Position numbers and translations under genes: made by a program | Shown here: one piece after another, positions 43,697 through 51,226 of the stretch | Position numbering within the stretch: position 1 is the first letter of the stretch | How the letters are laid out: every line of letters starts with the position of its first letter | Source: CBDFHJ01 sp965247635 | GTDB taxonomy: Bacteria > Chloroflexota > Dehalococcoidia > Lucifugimonadales > Australimonadaceae | Reading direction: 5' to 3' | Length of the DNA: 64,000 nt | Assembly: GCA_965247635.1 (NCBI GenBank) | Contig: CBDFHJ010000010.1 | Location: 744,001 to 808,000, forward strand | The notes under the pieces: model-generated | What the model saw: only the letters and a program-made list of their open reading frames with translations | Told to the model about the DNA's origin: nothing | The model's database searches: none

Positions 43697-43727
43697 GGGG
43701 TCCGGGGGGCGTGGTGAACGGCCCCCC
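43697..43727. repeat. GGGGTCCGGGGGG-type palindromic element (intergenic copy)
   Basis: GGGGTCCGGGGGG-CGTGGTGAAC-GGCCCCCC directly after the clp stop, in position to act as terminator stem. The same element, 29 bp long, is translated inside ispF (48552) and cysS (49861). Confidence 0.8.
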
Positions 43728-43844
43728 AGCGTAAAGGACCAGCGACGCACTTGTCCTGGGCCGTAAGCAAGGGCCACTCTGAATTTCCTGGGGTGTGGTA
43801 TCCTCCCGACTCGGTATCCAACACGTCGACTGGGGGAATGAGAT

Positions 43845-44477
43845 ATGCATGACCCACTGGACGCAATCGACGCGATTCACAGCGCGTTCCGCCGGCACCT
43901 TCAGCAGATCGACGAGGAGGCTTATGGAATCGCAGCCAATGGTGGAAATCTGGATTCCACGATCGATAGGCTACGGCTGACCAGCGAGATGTTGCTTTAC
44001 CACGCCGACGGCGAGGAGAAGTTCGTCTTCACCGCGATCGCCAAGGTTGCCCCGCATCTATCGGAACTATATACCCTGGATCACCGAGAACTGGACATGA
44101 TGACGGAAGGGCTGCTCAAGATTGAGTCGGCACGGACCCCACTTGACGCGGCGCGGGCAACAGCAGTACTTCGCAATCACATGCGAATTCACCTGGACAA
44201 AGAGGACACCTACCTTCACCCGCTACTCCGAGCCCACGCGAGTCCAGCCGAGCAGGCTCCCATCGTGGGCGGCATGGCTGGAGGTGTGCCACCAGAGAGG
44301 GTGCCGGCGTTCATCGATTGGCTCTTTCCTATTATCGACGTCGTCGATAGCGTGAAGATGGCCGACGTCTGGAAACAGCTCATGCCAGAGCCTGTTTTTG
44401 CGAGCCTAGCGCCATTGGTGGAGAAGGCCACGGGCGACGATTGGGCAGAAATCGCTCGTCAAATCGGGTTAGCCTAA
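43845..44477 (+). CDS. Hemerythrin HHE-domain protein
   Basis: 210 residues. Four-helix iron-binding pattern: IHSAFRRHL (His), LLYHADGEEKFVF (His, Glu), TLDHRELDMM (His) and LRNHMRIHLDKEDTYLHPLL (His, Glu). Such proteins bind O2, NO or store iron. There is a 70-residue C-terminal extension with no known fold (VPAFIDWLFPIIDVVDSVKM). It is monocistronic, with a weak ribosome-binding site (GGGGGAATGAGAT) before ATG. Confidence 0.85.
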   Translation: MHDPLDAIDAIHSAFRRHLQQIDEEAYGIAANGGNLDSTIDRLRLTSEMLLYHADGEEKFVFTAIAKVAPHLSELYTLDHRELDMMTEGLLKIESARTPLDAARATAVLRNHMRIHLDKEDTYLHPLLRAHASPAEQAPIVGGMAGGVPPERVPAFIDWLFPIIDVVDSVKMADVWKQLMPEPVFASLAPLVEKATGDDWAEIARQIGLA

Positions 44478-44748
44478 TATCCCACCAGAGACAACTCGAG
44501 CTTTCCGTTGCGACGCCAACCCCCCACTCACTTCTGCCCCGTGTTCACGGCAGAGGTCGACTCTACTCCATCTCCACCACCGTGCCCAACCAAACAAGCT
44601 AAGGCTTATTGCGGTGGCTATTAGATGCGTCGAACTCCACCTGCCTAAACCGTTGCAAGGCTTGCTCCCAAGGCGGATCGCGTTAGGGGTTGTAATCGGC
44701 CATTAAGAAAGTGAAGGGTTTTAGGAGCTCGGATTTGCGAAGAGGGGT
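44478..44748. other. Intergenic, no gene
   Basis: 270 bp between convergent genes. It shares TTGTAATCGGCCATTA (about 44690) with the sulfur-carrier 3' region (TCGTAATCGGCCATTGG at 37564), perhaps part of a longer repeat. Nothing else recognised. Confidence 0.4.
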
Positions 44749-46185
44749 TCAACGATACATCGTGTGCGCATCAGTCGAGAACGAATGCGGGCCTTCCCCG
44801 CACTGCGTTCGCGTAATCCCTTCGATCGTTAGCGTCCGACCATCCTCAGACACCTCAATCAGTACCACTCCCGTGACCGTGTCATCCGATCCCCACACAG
44901 ATGTCTGGCGGTGAAGTTCGGCGCAGTACACCTCACCCGGGACCACCGAGTCCCACTTACGATTGACAAGACCGTCTGCGACCGTCTCAACCCGATACTT
45001 ACCCGCTGGGATATTGGGCAACTGGCTCCCGATATTCACCTTGTGCACCGAGTCATCTATCCAGTCTTGGTGAAGGTAAAGCCCTGAAGTATCCCCTTCT
45101 CCCAATGCGTCCCATACAGTCCCATGTCCATGGTTAGGGATGCTCCCGTCGGCAAGCGGTGGTATTGGCAGCCACATCCCCATGGCAGTGCCCGGTACGT
45201 CTTGATTAAACGGGCCGCACCTACCGGACATCGATTCCAGGTATGACGTCCTATAGGGCTCCGGGAAGTACTCTAGCGTACAGACAGCGTTCCCACCCGA
45301 GTGAACCCAAGGGTTAATGGCGTACCCGTAGCTGGGATGCTGTTGGAGCTCCGCGGCCGTGAGACCAAACAGTTGAAGACCAAAGTCAAATCCTGTTGTG
45401 TACCCGCTGGATTTCCAGATGGGGGTTCCTGCTTTAATTGGAGGATCGAGAAACATGTTCCATCGGCAGTGTCCAATTTCTGTCGTTACCAGCGCCTCTT
45501 CGGTTGTTGACGCTGGACAGTCGGTCCACTCGACCGGAGCGGTCGTCCTGAAGTTATCGAGGACCTCTTCGATCGGTGTTCCAACGTGGCCCCAGAACAG
45601 ACTGTAGCCTTCGCAGATGATGGTATACACGCCCCACTCCTCGTACGTCCCCCCATCATGCGACTCCCTGACATCCCGCCCGAAGTTCATGAAGTAGATA
45701 TCCGCGGGGGCATACAGTTGGACCTGCTCTGAGACAGGCACACCAGCCAGTGGGGCCTCCTCACTGAACTCGCGAGTACCCCGGTACACCACGTGGCCAT
45801 GTGGGTATCCCCCCTTCTCCCAGAAGAAAGGGGTAGCATCTTCCGGGTCTACTACAGGGTGGGTGAATATGGAACCACCACAGCTTGGAAGCGGCTCACC
45901 ATCTTCTCCAACCTTGGCCCGATTCCAGAACGGCTCAGGGTCGCTCGGCGTCGATGTGGCCGTCGACGTGGGGGTAGCGGTCGGCGACGGCGTGACGGTA
46001 GATGTAGGGGCAAAGGTCGGTGGGAGTGTTGGAGTAGGCGTTGCGGTGGGCAGCATGTTGGGGGTAGGAGTTACCGTCGGTGAAGGTGTCAGCGCAGGGG
46101 TCGGCGTCGGCGTAGGCTGCGCCTGGGTGCAGGCCGCCAAAAGTAGCGCGACCAGAGGAAGTAGCCAGGACAATGCTTTCCCCAT
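44749..46185 (-). CDS. Lipoprotein with Pro-Thr repeat stalk, unknown C-terminal domain
   Basis: 478 residues from ATG at 46185, which begins a lipoprotein signal (MGKALSWLLPLVALLLAAC, lipobox LAAC). Then come about 80 residues of TPTPTP/SPTATPT, followed by a large folded region (GSIFTHPVVDPEDATPFFW; NAVCTLEYFPEP; PNHGHGTVWDALGEGD; several Cys and His). The folded part is not recognised; His and Asp clusters could bind metal. Same stalk type as 20018 and 54713. It is expected to be tethered outside the cytoplasmic membrane. Confidence 0.8.
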   Translation of the reverse strand: MGKALSWLLPLVALLLAACTQAQPTPTPTPALTPSPTVTPTPNMLPTATPTPTLPPTFAPTSTVTPSPTATPTSTATSTPSDPEPFWNRAKVGEDGEPLPSCGGSIFTHPVVDPEDATPFFWEKGGYPHGHVVYRGTREFSEEAPLAGVPVSEQVQLYAPADIYFMNFGRDVRESHDGGTYEEWGVYTIICEGYSLFWGHVGTPIEEVLDNFRTTAPVEWTDCPASTTEEALVTTEIGHCRWNMFLDPPIKAGTPIWKSSGYTTGFDFGLQLFGLTAAELQQHPSYGYAINPWVHSGGNAVCTLEYFPEPYRTSYLESMSGRCGPFNQDVPGTAMGMWLPIPPLADGSIPNHGHGTVWDALGEGDTSGLYLHQDWIDDSVHKVNIGSQLPNIPAGKYRVETVADGLVNRKWDSVVPGEVYCAELHRQTSVWGSDDTVTGVVLIEVSEDGRTLTIEGITRTQCGEGPHSFSTDAHTMYR

Positions 46186-46366
46186 GATCCTTACAGTACC
46201 GCTTGGGGCGCGGATGGCAAGACCTGAAACACCCAGGGTTTGCTGCACGGAGTGACCTCAGGTGCCTTGTACCGTGGCCTCAGGTACCCAGGCGCGCGTG
46301 AAGTAAATTCAACACAAGCGTATCATCGGTCGGACAAGCAACTAGCCGCCATCTCGATGGACGCCC

Positions 46367-47251
46367 ATGACTGACGACAGAGGACCCACATACCCCATCC
46401 CGGGCGCCGAGCAGCGCTTCGTCAACGTCCACGGCATCCGCATAGCCTACCGCCAGGCGGGGTCCGGGTCGCCCGTGGTGCTGCTGCACGGCCTGGCCGC
46501 CTCGTCGCTCACCTGGACCGCCAACATGGAGGCGCTGGCCGCGCATCACACCCTCTACGCCCTGGACTTGCCCGGCCACGGCGATTCCGACAAGCCCACC
46601 ATCGACTACGGCATCGCTTCGGGAGTCAAGGTCTTCCGCCGCTTCCTGGAGCGCATTGGCGAGCCGCGGGTGGCGCTGATAGGCAACTCGTCAGGGGGGC
46701 TCATCGCCCTGCGCTTCGCGCTGGAGTACCCGGACCAGGTCACCCACCTGGTGCTGGTGGACTCGGTGGGGCTGGGCAAAGAAGTGTCGTGGGCCCTCCG
46801 ACTGGCCGCCGTCCCTCTGGTGGGCGAGGTGCTGCTGCACAAGGCCCTCGTCTCCGTCAAGGGGCTGGGCAGGCGGTTGTTCAAGGTGCCTCAGCGCATC
46901 GACCCGGGGCTGCTGCGGGCGCTGCACCGAGCGCGCACGGTCCAGCTGGCCAGCGGCGTCATGCTGGCCATGGCCAGGACTGGTATGGGGGTTATGGGCG
47001 TCAAGAAACATACCTACCTGCTGCCGCGCCTGGGTGAACTGAAGGCCCCGCTCTTGGTGGTGTGGGGCGAGGACGATAAGGTGATGCCGGTGAAGCACGC
47101 CTGGGAGGTAGCACGCCGCTATCCGCACACCCCGGTCAAGGTCTTCCCCGACACCGGCCACTGGCCGCACATGGAGCGGGCGGACGAGTTCAACGAGCTG
47201 GTGCTGCGGTTCCTGGGGGCCGAGATACCGGCTACCACCCGCTCGTATTAG
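46367..47251 (+). CDS. Alpha/beta-hydrolase (epoxide hydrolase/lactonase-like)
   Basis: 294 residues. Oxyanion motif VVLLHGLAASSLTW, nucleophile elbow LIGNSSGGLIAL (Ser in GNSSG), acid VVWGEDDKVMP and His in DTGHWPHMERADEFN. The order and spacing are those of the meta-cleavage-product hydrolase and related esterase group. It is likely cytoplasmic and possibly part of aromatic or ester breakdown. Substrate not inferable. Confidence 0.87.
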   Translation: MTDDRGPTYPIPGAEQRFVNVHGIRIAYRQAGSGSPVVLLHGLAASSLTWTANMEALAAHHTLYALDLPGHGDSDKPTIDYGIASGVKVFRRFLERIGEPRVALIGNSSGGLIALRFALEYPDQVTHLVLVDSVGLGKEVSWALRLAAVPLVGEVLLHKALVSVKGLGRRLFKVPQRIDPGLLRALHRARTVQLASGVMLAMARTGMGVMGVKKHTYLLPRLGELKAPLLVVWGEDDKVMPVKHAWEVARRYPHTPVKVFPDTGHWPHMERADEFNELVLRFLGAEIPATTRSY

Positions 47252-47639
47252 CCCAACCGAGGCGACGCGCTCACCCGGAACTTGCAGAAGGCTGTTGTCC
47301 GCTCCCCCTGAGTTTGTCGAAGGGCTGGGCGGGTGCCGAAAGGAGCTTTGGAGCGAGGTTCTTCGCCCCCCGATAAATCGGAGGACTCAGAATGACAGCG
47401 TCTCGTTTGTCACCCTGAGACCCGATTCGTCGGGACGAAGGGTCTCTCACTCCTCCTTACCGAGAGATTCTTCGTCGCCCCGCTCCTCAGAATGACAGGG
47501 ACAGATATTGTGTCGCCAGCTAAAGGGCACTCACCCGTTCGTCCTGAGCCTGTCGAAGGGCGAGCGGGTTCCGATTCGGCCCCCCGTGGTATCCTCGTTG
47601 CGTTACGATGCTCCCATCCCACGCTGAGAACGATACGCC
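47252..47639. repeat. Repeat-rich intergenic region with a long unit shared with 51068
   Basis: 47461-47545 (GAGATTCTTCG..., TCAGAATGACAGGGACAGAT, AAAGGGCACTCACCCGTTCG) repeats at 51068-51145. 47533-47569 is the palindrome ACCCGTTCGTCCTGAGC, then CTGTCGAAGGGCGAGCGGGT. The region gives no gene; the ispD promoter must lie in its right part. Confidence 0.8.
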
Positions 47640-48356
47640 ATGAGCACTATTCCTTCAGGTTTGCCAGACGCCAAGACGGTGGGCGCGGTCATCGTCGCGG
47701 CAGGCGACAGCACCCGCATGGAGGGTGTGGACAAGACCTTCGCGCCCCTGGGCGGTGAGCCGCTCATCGCCCATACCGTTGACGCCTTCGAGCGTTGCCC
47801 AGCCGTGGGAACGGTCGTCCTCGTGGTTGCGGAGGCCAGCCAGGAGGAAGCATCGCGCCTGGTGAAGCAACGGAAGTGGCAGAAGGTGCACGCGGTGGCG
47901 CCGGGCGGCCCTCGTCGGCAGGACTCGGTGGCCTCTGGCATGGCAGCGTTGCCACCCTGCGAATGGGTCGTGATCCACGATGGCGCACGACCCCTGGTGA
48001 CGCCGGTGCTGATCACCGAAGGCCTGAAGGAGGTAGCGATCACGGGGGCCATCATCGCCGCCGTGCCGTCCAAGGACACCGTGAAGGTTGTTGGGGCTGG
48101 AGGAGAGGTCGAATTCACCCCCGACCGTCGGGAGATATGGATGATCCAGACCCCCCAGGTGTTCAACCGCGCCCTCTTGGAGTGGGTCCATGGGCAGGTG
48201 AAGACCGAATCGACCGACGACGCCGCCATGGTGGAGCGCATGGGCGTGCCGGTGCGAGTGTTCATGGGCTCCTACACCAACATCAAGGTGACCACACCCG
48301 AGGACTTGCTGGTGGCCGAGGTGCTGCTGGCCGGTCAAAAGGGTGGAGGCCGCTAG
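47640..48356 (+). CDS. ispD: 2-C-methyl-D-erythritol 4-phosphate cytidylyltransferase
   Basis: 238 residues. AVIVAAGDSTRMEGVDKTFAPLGG is the CTP-binding loop (Arg, Lys). Further motifs are RRQDSVASGMAAL, VVIHDGARPLVTP, PSKDTVKVV and WMIQTPQVFNRALL, ending with IKVTTPEDLLVAEVLL. Third enzyme of the MEP route to isoprenoids. Directly followed by ispF (stop TAG adjoins ATG), as in many bacteria. Confidence 0.95.
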   Translation: MSTIPSGLPDAKTVGAVIVAAGDSTRMEGVDKTFAPLGGEPLIAHTVDAFERCPAVGTVVLVVAEASQEEASRLVKQRKWQKVHAVAPGGPRRQDSVASGMAALPPCEWVVIHDGARPLVTPVLITEGLKEVAITGAIIAAVPSKDTVKVVGAGGEVEFTPDRREIWMIQTPQVFNRALLEWVHGQVKTESTDDAAMVERMGVPVRVFMGSYTNIKVTTPEDLLVAEVLLAGQKGGGR

Positions 48357-48887
48357 ATGGTGCGTTTCGGTATCGGCTACGATGCCCACGCTCTGGTCGC
48401 GGGGCGCCCGCTGATGCTGGCCGGGGTACACGTCCCCTTTGGCAGCGGCCTGGAGGGCCATAGCGACGGTGACGTGGCCTGCCACGCCATCGCCGATGCC
48501 TTGCTGGGCGCTGCGGCGCTAGGGGACCTGGGCACGCATTTCAAGCCGGCTGGGGTCCGGGGGCGCGGTGAGCGGCCCCCGGTGAATGCGGACACCTCCA
48601 CCGTACCGCCAGGCGTCTCGAGCCTGTCGCTGCTGGAGAGGACCGGAGAGATGGTGCGGGAGCGCGGCTGGCAGGTGGAAAACGTGGATGCTACAATTGT
48701 CGCCCAGCGTCCGCGCCTTGCAGAGCACGTACTCGCCATGCGTCAGGCGGTGGCCCAGGCCCTGGGCATCACCGACGAACGCGTAAGCGTCAAGGCCACC
48801 ACCACCGACGGTCTGGGCTTCACCGGCACCGGCGAGGGCATTGCCGCCTACGCCGTCGCCTCCCTGACCGCCCGCTCTCCGGAATAA
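48357..48887 (+). CDS. ispF: 2-C-methyl-D-erythritol 2,4-cyclodiphosphate synthase carrying a palindromic repeat
   Basis: 176 residues. Zn-binding FGIGYDAHAL (Asp, His) and HSDGDVACHAIADALLGAAALGDLG are intact, as are the C-terminal VSVKATTTDGLGFTGTGEGIAAYAV and the zinc/active-site Glu region. In ordinary IspF the phosphate-binding HFPDTDPxxKGADS follows. Here it is replaced by HFKPAGVRGRGERPPVNADTSTVPPGV (split: HFKPAGVRGRGERPP and VNADTSTVPPGV), about 15 residues longer. The GVRGRGERPP part is encoded by the palindromic element 48552-48580. Activity of the altered loop is unknown; the gene is essential in most bacteria, so it is presumably functional. Confidence 0.93.
   Translation: MVRFGIGYDAHALVAGRPLMLAGVHVPFGSGLEGHSDGDVACHAIADALLGAAALGDLGTHFKPAGVRGRGERPPVNADTSTVPPGVSSLSLLERTGEMVRERGWQVENVDATIVAQRPRLAEHVLAMRQAVAQALGITDERVSVKATTTDGLGFTGTGEGIAAYAVASLTARSPE
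48552..48580 (+). repeat. 29-bp palindromic element inside ispF
   Basis: GGGGTCCGGGGGC-GCGGTGA-GCGGCCCCC, one base different from the copy in cysS. Its first G is the first base of a codon, so it reads GVRGRGERPP. Confidence 0.9.
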
Positions 48888-48892
48888 AGCCC

Positions 48893-50359
48893 ATGAAGAT
48901 CTACGACACGCTCACCGGCCAGAAGCGGGAGTTCACCCCTGTGTCGGACGTGGTACGCATGTACGTCTGCGGCGTCACGCCCTACGCGCCGGCCCACGTG
49001 GGCCACGCCATGTGCGCCATCGTCTTCGACATGGTCCGCCGGTACCTGGAGTACCGTGGGTATCGGGTGCGCCACGTGCAGAACTTCACCGATATCGATG
49101 ACAAGCTCATCGACCGGGCGCAGTTGGAGAGAACCACCGTTACCGCCCTGGCCGAGCGACACATCGACGACTATTTCCGGGATATGGACGCCCTCAACGT
49201 CCGGCGGGCCCACGACTACCCCCGCGCCACCCAGGAGATTCCCCGGATGGTGGAGGTCATCGCGACGCTCATAGACAAGGGCTCCGCGTACCACGCTGAC
49301 GGCGACGTCTACTTTCGCGTGACGCGGGACCCCAGCTACGGGAAGCTGAGCCACCGTACTTTGGACAGTATGCGGGCCATCGCCCGGGTCGAGGCCGGCG
49401 AGTACAAGGAGCATCCCATGGACTTCGCCCTCTGGAAGGCGGCCAAGCCGGGCGAGCCCCAGTGGGACAGCCCGTGGGGGCCTGGCAGGCCGGGGTGGCA
49501 CGTGGAGTGCAGCGCCATGGCGCTGGGCTACCTGGGCGAGCCGGTGGACATCCACGGCGGCGGTCAGGACCTGGTCTTTCCTCATCACGAAAACGAGATC
49601 GCCCAGAGCGAGGCGTACACAGGCCATCAACCCTTCGTCCAGTTCTGGCTCCACAACGGGCTCATGCATATGGACCAGGAGAAGATGAGCAAGTCGTTGG
49701 GCAACATGGTGACCGTTGAGGATGCGCTGGAGCACGTCTCCGCCGACACGTTGCGCATGGCTGTTCTTGGCTCCCACTACCGCAGCCCCAGCGGCTACTC
49801 CGACGACCTGCTCGACGCCGCCGGGCGAGGCATGGCCCGTCTCCGTCAGGCTGCGGTCTTGGGGTCTGGGGGCGCGGTGAGCGGCCCCCAGCAGATTCAA
49901 GGGTCTGAGGGCGCCAGTGACAAGTCGGTCCGAAGGACTCCGGACTCCTTCGGAGGACAGTCGCCCGCCGAGGCGTTGGACCCGTCGCCGCACCGGGATA
50001 GGTTCGTGGCGGCCATGGACGACGATTTCAACACTCCCCAGGCGTTAGCGGCGCTCTTCGACCTGGCCCGCGATATCAACCGCGCCGCCGAGGGCGGTCA
50101 GGCGGTGGCGGAAGCCCAACAGACGTTGCAAGAGCTGGGCCGCGAGGTCCTGGGCTTTACCTTTGCGGACGACCAACCCCAGGTTCCAGCCGAGCTGGGG
50201 GCACAAGTCCAGGAGCTGGTGGAGCGCCGCACCCGGCTCCGGACCGAGCGCGACTTCGCGGGCGCCGACGCTGTACGCGACGAGTTGGCCCAGCTGAACG
50301 TGACGTTGACCGACACGCCCACCGGGACGACCTGGCGTTGGGGTGGGCCCGCCAGCTAA
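48893..50359 (+). CDS. cysS: Cysteinyl-tRNA synthetase with two repeat elements in the linker
   Basis: 488 residues. Class I signatures: YVCGVTPYAPAHVGHAM (HIGH-like HVGH), WHVECSAMA (Zn Cys/His), DLVFPHHENEIAQSE and KMSKSLGN (KMSKS). The C-terminal DALR domain begins at about residue 365 (DDDFNTPQALAALFDLA). Between about residues 323 and 362 is GSGGAVSGPQQIQGSEGASD, then KSVRRTPDSFGGQSPAEALD, not part of normal CysRS. Two dispersed repeats encode it. The rest is standard, so it should charge tRNA-Cys. Ends the ispD-ispF-cysS operon (5 bp after ispF). Confidence 0.95.
   Translation: MKIYDTLTGQKREFTPVSDVVRMYVCGVTPYAPAHVGHAMCAIVFDMVRRYLEYRGYRVRHVQNFTDIDDKLIDRAQLERTTVTALAERHIDDYFRDMDALNVRRAHDYPRATQEIPRMVEVIATLIDKGSAYHADGDVYFRVTRDPSYGKLSHRTLDSMRAIARVEAGEYKEHPMDFALWKAAKPGEPQWDSPWGPGRPGWHVECSAMALGYLGEPVDIHGGGQDLVFPHHENEIAQSEAYTGHQPFVQFWLHNGLMHMDQEKMSKSLGNMVTVEDALEHVSADTLRMAVLGSHYRSPSGYSDDLLDAAGRGMARLRQAAVLGSGGAVSGPQQIQGSEGASDKSVRRTPDSFGGQSPAEALDPSPHRDRFVAAMDDDFNTPQALAALFDLARDINRAAEGGQAVAEAQQTLQELGREVLGFTFADDQPQVPAELGAQVQELVERRTRLRTERDFAGADAVRDELAQLNVTLTDTPTGTTWRWGGPAS
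49861..49889 (+). repeat. 29-bp palindromic element inside cysS
   Basis: GGGGTCTGGGGGC-GCGGTGA-GCGGCCCCC, differing by one base from the ispF copy. Its first G is the third base of a codon, so the product is GSGGAVSGP, another frame than in ispF. Confidence 0.9.
49923..49956 (+). repeat. 34-bp element inside cysS, identical to an intergenic copy at 63239
   Basis: AGTCGGTCCGAAGGACTCCG, then GACTCCTTCGGAGG, imperfect palindrome (CCGAAGGA...TCCTTCGG). All 34 bases are the same as 63239-63272. It encodes KSVRRTPDSFGG. Confidence 0.92.
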
Positions 50360-50368
50360 AGGATACTC

Positions 50369-50446
50369 GCCCGTTCGTCCTGTCCGATGATGCTATGATC
50401 GTCGGACTCTCGACGAGTCGGAGAGCCTGTCGAAGGACGAGCGGGT
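50369..50446. repeat. Composite palindromic repeat, 78 bp
   Basis: Outer arms CCCGTTCGTCCT and AGGACGAGCGGG enclose TCCGATGATG...ATCGTCGGA and CTCTCGACGAGTCGGAGAG. Near-identical copy at 51129-51206; shorter form without the inner part at 47533-47569. Confidence 0.85.
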
Positions 50447-50458
50447 GCACTCAACACC

Positions 50459-51091
50459 ATGAATAGCCCCAACCTTTCTCGCATCGTCGTAGTCGGCACC
50501 ACCGGCTCCGGCAAGACCACCGTGGCCAGGCGGCTTGCCCAGCTGCTCGGCGTACCCCATATCGAGCTGGACGCGCTGAATTGGCAACCCAACTGGGTCG
50601 GGCTCGCCGAACACGACCTGCAGGAGTTTCGACGCCGCGTTGACACAGCGGTGGATGCCTCCAACGATTGGGTAACCGACGGCAACTATAGGGTGGTCCG
50701 CGATATCGTCTGGGGCCACGCCGCGAACGTGGTCTGGCTGGACTATCCGCTGTGGCTCATCATGTGGCGTCTGTTTCGACGCACTGTTCGGCGAGCCTGG
50801 ACCCGAGAGGAACTGTGGAACGGAAACCGCGAATCGTTCCGCAAAGGGTTCCTCAGCCGCGACTCCCTGTTCCTGTGGGCGCTTCAGAGCCACTCGCGGA
50901 GACGTCGCGAGTATCCTGTCCTCTTGGCCCAGCCTGAGCACGCCCACCTCCGGGTGTTCCGCCACCGCTGGCCACGTGAGACCGAGCGCTGGCTGCGGCG
51001 GCTTGCGGCCAGCGTTGGTGATAAGCCTGCTGCTCAACCAGGGCCTGGCGAAGGGTCTTTGGAACGAGATTCTTCGCTGCATTCAGAATGA
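50459..51091 (+). CDS. P-loop kinase-like protein (FlaR/adenylate-kinase-related), tail encoded by repeat
   Basis: 210 residues. Walker A IVVVGTTGSGKTTVARRLAQ; LDALNWQPNW; DGNYRVVRDIVW; VVWLDYPLWLIMWRLFRRTVRR (lid region). Same family as the gene at 34861. The last about 13 residues (EGSLERDSSLHSE) are encoded by the start of the repeat at 51068 (GAGATTCTTCG...TCAGAATGA), so the C-terminus has been made by repeat insertion. Function unknown; nucleotide or sugar kinase is possible. Confidence 0.75.
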   Translation: MNSPNLSRIVVVGTTGSGKTTVARRLAQLLGVPHIELDALNWQPNWVGLAEHDLQEFRRRVDTAVDASNDWVTDGNYRVVRDIVWGHAANVVWLDYPLWLIMWRLFRRTVRRAWTREELWNGNRESFRKGFLSRDSLFLWALQSHSRRRREYPVLLAQPEHAHLRVFRHRWPRETERWLRRLAASVGDKPAAQPGPGEGSLERDSSLHSE

Positions 51092-51206
51092 CAGGGACAG
51101 ATATCGTATCGTCGGCTAGAGGGCACTCACCCGTTCGTCCTGTCCGATGATGCTATGCTCGTCGGACTCTCGACGAGTCGGAGAGCCTGTCGAAGGGCGA
51201 GCGGGT
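51068..51206. repeat. Long repeat: ATGACAGGGACAGAT unit plus composite palindrome
   Basis: Matches 47461-47545 over its first about 80 bp and 50369-50446 over its last 78 bp (51129-51206). It supplies the stop codon of the P-loop gene and ends 21 bp before the next start codon. Confidence 0.85.
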
Positions 51207-51226
51207 TCCGAGGGGAGAGACGAGGC

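Noticed and set aside
45863..46255. Val-Gly repeat frame on the plus strand (also 56511-57185 and 20565-20756)
   Set aside because: These are the antisense of the Pro-Thr stalks; simple repeats keep all frames open.
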